Shown: piece by piece, positions 61,011-64,000 of the stretch
Layout of the letters: every line of letters begins with the position of its first letter
How positions within the stretch are numbered: the stretch's first letter is position 1
Source: Trujillonella humicola
GTDB lineage: Bacteria > Actinomycetota > Actinomycetes > Mycobacteriales > Geodermatophilaceae
Length of the DNA stretch: 64,000 nucleotides
Assembly: GCF_046233715.1 (NCBI RefSeq)
Contig: NZ_JBJNRJ010000005.1
Location: forward strand, 62,001 to 126,000
Reading direction: 5' to 3'
The notes under the pieces: generated by a model
The model's input: only the letters and a program-made list of their open reading frames with translations
What the model was told of the DNA's origin: nothing
Databases searched by the model: none
Translations under genes and position numbers: made by a program

Positions 61011-61127
61011 GCAGGCAGCGACCCGGGGGTCGGGCACGGCGTCCCCCGCACTGCTGGGGGAGGACGAGGTGGGGATGACCCCGGGGGGAACGGACGGTCC
61101 GACGGCGACCGGGCGGGGGTGGACGAC

Positions 61128-62108
61128 GTGGCGATGACGGCGATGGTGAAGGACGAGCTCTCCCGGGTGGAGTGCTCGCGGACCTCCGAGCGCAAGGCCG
61201 AGGTCACCGCCCTGCTGCGCTTCTCCGGCGGGCTGCACATCGTGGGCGGCCGGGTGGTCATCGAGGCGGAGCTGGACACCGGGTCGGTGGCCCGCCGCCT
61301 GCGCCGCGACATCAGCGAGGTGTACGGCTACACCAGCGGCGTGAGCGTGCTCGCCGGCGGCAACATCCGGCGCGGCGTCCGGTACCTGGTGCGCATCGCC
61401 AAGCACGGCGAGGGGCTGGCCCGGCAGACCGGCCTGGTCGACCAGCGCGGCCGCCCGGTCCGCGGGCTGCCGCCGTCGGTCGTCTCCGGCGGCATCGGCG
61501 ACGCCGAGGCCGCCTGGCGCGGCGCGTTCCTCGCCCACGGGTCGCTCACCGAGCCGGGCCGGTCGTCGTCGCTGGAGGTGACCTGCCCCGGGCCCGAGGC
61601 AGCCATGGCGCTGGTGGGCGCCGCCCGCCGGCTGGGGATCGCGGCCAAGGCCCGCGAGGTCCGCGGCGCCGACCGCGTGGTGGTCCGCGACGGCGACGCG
61701 ATCAGCGCGCTGCTCACCCGCATGGGCGCCCACGACGCCGTCCTCCAGTGGGAGGAGCGGCGGATGCGGCGGGAGGTCCGCGCCACCGCGAACCGGCTGG
61801 CCAACTTCGACGACGCCAACCTGCGCCGGTCGGCGCGGGCGGCGGTCGCGGCCAGCGCCCGCGTCGAGCGGGCGCTGGAGATCCTCGGCCAGGACGCCCC
61901 CGAGCACCTGCTCGTCGCCGGCCGGCTGCGCCTCGAGCACGGTCAGGCGTCGCTCGAGGAGCTCGGGCAGCGCGCCGACCCGCCGATGACCAAGGACGCC
62001 GTCGCCGGCCGGATCCGCCGGCTGCTGGCGATGGCCGACAAGCGGGCCAAGGACCTCGGCATCCCGGACACCGAGTCCGTGGTGACCGACGACATGCTCG
62101 CCCAGTGA
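61128..62108 (+). CDS. whiA: Sporulation/division regulator WhiA
   Basis: A 326-residue WhiA. The start VAMTAMVKDELSRVE, the degenerate LAGLIDADG-type fold (RKAEVTALLRFSGGLHI, GDAEAAWRGAFLAHGSLTEPGRSSSLEV, VVVRDGDAISALLTRMGAH) and the C-terminal helix-turn-helix (RRSARAAVAASARVERALEIL, KDAVAGRIRRLLAMADKRAKDLGIP) match Streptomyces WhiA closely. It is a DNA-binding regulator of cell division. GTG at 61128 is favoured (GGGGGTGG just before; same VAMTA start as Streptomyces MAMTA); ATG 61134 is an alternative. About 117 bases after yvcK. Confidence 0.95.
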   Translation: MAMTAMVKDELSRVECSRTSERKAEVTALLRFSGGLHIVGGRVVIEAELDTGSVARRLRRDISEVYGYTSGVSVLAGGNIRRGVRYLVRIAKHGEGLARQTGLVDQRGRPVRGLPPSVVSGGIGDAEAAWRGAFLAHGSLTEPGRSSSLEVTCPGPEAAMALVGAARRLGIAAKAREVRGADRVVVRDGDAISALLTRMGAHDAVLQWEERRMRREVRATANRLANFDDANLRRSARAAVAASARVERALEILGQDAPEHLLVAGRLRLEHGQASLEELGQRADPPMTKDAVAGRIRRLLAMADKRAKDLGIPDTESVVTDDMLAQ

Positions 62109-62142
62109 GGGTCGGGGTGCCCACGCGGTGGCCGCCCTACGT

Positions 62143-62170
62143 CCCCGGCCGCCCGATCGGACGGCCGGGG
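62143..62170 (+). terminator. Terminator hairpin after whiA
   Basis: CCCCGGCCG (62143-62151) and CGGCCGGGG (62162-62170) form a perfect 9-bp stem with a 10-base loop, 35 bases after the whiA stop and before the gapA promoter region (TAGGCT at 62192-62197 is a possible -10). Confidence 0.6.
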
Positions 62171-62267
62171 AGCGGACCGGCCGCGGCCCGATAGGCTCGC
62201 CGACGACGCGCGGCCGGGCGACCGCCCGGCCGCCACTGCAGCGAACCGGATCTCGGGAGGTCCAGCA

Positions 62268-63272
<1,005 letters not shown>

Positions 63273-63280
63273 CGCGGACG

Positions 63281-64000
63281 ATGCGCTCCCTCGACGACCT
63301 CCTGGCCGAGGGCGTCTCGGGCCGGCGCGTGCTCGTGCGCGCCGACCTGAACGTCCCGCTCGACAAGACCACCCGGGAGATCACCGACGACGGCCGGATC
63401 CGGGCGAGCCTGCCCACCCTGCAGGCGCTGCGGGACGGTGGCGCCCGCGTCGTCGTCGCCGCTCACCTGGGCCGGCCCAAGGGCACGCCGGACCCGCAGT
63501 TCTCCCTCGCGCCGGTCGCGGCGCGGCTCGGTGAGCTGCTGGGCACCGCCGTCCCGCTGGCGGCCGACGTGGCCGGCGACGACGCCCGCGCGAAGGTCGC
63601 CGCTCTGGGCGACGGCGACGTGCTGCTGCTGGAGAACGTGCGCTTCGAGGCCGCCGAGACCTCGAAGGACGACGCCGAGCGCGGCGAGCTGGCCGACCGG
63701 CTCGCCGGCCTGGCCGACGTCTACGTCGACGACGCGTTCGGCGCGGTCCACCGCCGGCACGCGTCGGTCTACGACGTCGCGCTGCGGCTGCCGCACGTGG
63801 CCGGCCGGCTGGTGGCCCGCGAGCTCGAGGTCCTGACGAGGCTGACCACCGATCCCGATCGGCCCTACGTCGTCGTGCTCGGCGGCTCCAAGGTGAGCGA
63901 CAAGCTGGCGGTGATCGAGGCGCTGCTGCCCAAGGTCGACCGGCTGCTGGTCGGCGGCGGGATGTGCTTCACGTTCCTCGCCGCCCAGGGCCACGGGGTG
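63281..64000 (+). CDS. pgk: Phosphoglycerate kinase (partial, 5' part)
   Basis: The first 240 residues of phosphoglycerate kinase, open to the window edge. MRSLDDLLAEGVSGRRVLVRADLNVPLD, DGRIRASLPTLQALRDGGARVVVAAHLGRPKG, LLENVRFEAAETSKDD, YVDDAFGAVHRRHASV and VVVLGGSKVSDKLAVIEALLPKVDRLLVGGGMCFTFL are conserved substrate-binding segments. It transfers phosphate from 1,3-bisphosphoglycerate to ADP. ATG at 63281 is eight bases after the gap stop. The C-terminal half lies beyond the window. Confidence 0.96.
   Translation, partial: MRSLDDLLAEGVSGRRVLVRADLNVPLDKTTREITDDGRIRASLPTLQALRDGGARVVVAAHLGRPKGTPDPQFSLAPVAARLGELLGTAVPLAADVAGDDARAKVAALGDGDVLLLENVRFEAAETSKDDAERGELADRLAGLADVYVDDAFGAVHRRHASVYDVALRLPHVAGRLVARELEVLTRLTTDPDRPYVVVLGGSKVSDKLAVIEALLPKVDRLLVGGGMCFTFLAAQGHGV

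Overview
The window reads as chromosome of a very GC-rich actinobacterium. The evidence is strong G/C bias at third codon positions, frequent GTG starts, many GTGA/ATGA gene overlaps, leaderless promoters, a mycothiol-type maleylpyruvate isomerase, class E sortase, WhiA, an Rpf gene, and the order uvrC-rapZ-yvcK-whiA-gapA-pgk. Protein style and content suggest Geodermatophilaceae (Blastococcus, Geodermatophilus or Modestobacter); this is an inference, not a database result. No tRNA, rRNA, insertion sequence, prophage or CRISPR array was seen.

1-13.7 kb: aromatic-acid catabolism. Two PaaX-type regulators flank a minus-strand esterase pair and a long plus-strand operon: FAD salicylyl-CoA-type 5-hydroxylase, ADP-forming acyl-CoA synthetase, aryl-AMP ligase, gentisate 1,2-dioxygenase, fumarylpyruvate hydrolase-like protein, maleylpyruvate isomerase and amidohydrolase, followed by glycerate kinase. 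Together they outline salicylate -> salicylyl-CoA -> gentisyl-CoA -> gentisate -> maleylpyruvate -> fumarylpyruvate -> fumarate + pyruvate.

13.7-19.5 kb: a minus-strand, translationally coupled operon of P450, frameshifted MBL hydrolase, fumarylacetoacetase-like hydrolase and acetoacetyl-CoA synthetase, with a divergent TetR and two near-identical operator repeats.

19.6-25.3 kb: split NHEJ functions (LigD-type polymerase and ligase as separate genes), a lipoprotein peptidase, class E sortase, a 51-residue membrane protein and an ER-type signal peptidase. 25.3-32.1 kb: exported SipW/TasA-like proteins with Asn/Gly repeat tails, a two-component system and a PASTA kinase, a candidate surface-structure locus.

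32.1-41.1 kb: a RibD-type reductase and the TreX/TreY/TreZ trehalose pathway, interrupted by an oxidoreductase and an Rpf gene under a c-di-AMP (ydaO) riboswitch.

41.5-59 kb: DNA repair and housekeeping. uvrB, uvrA (behind an amidase) and uvrC are all here, and each start is preceded by a promoter resembling the PafBC/RecA-NDp type. Between them lie two tandem TerC genes (the first with a yybP-ykoY Mn riboswitch), a degenerate S9 peptidase, a TreT-like glycosyltransferase, a glyoxalase-II-like hydrolase and a CopC protein. 59-64 kb: rapZ, yvcK, whiA, gapA and the start of pgk.
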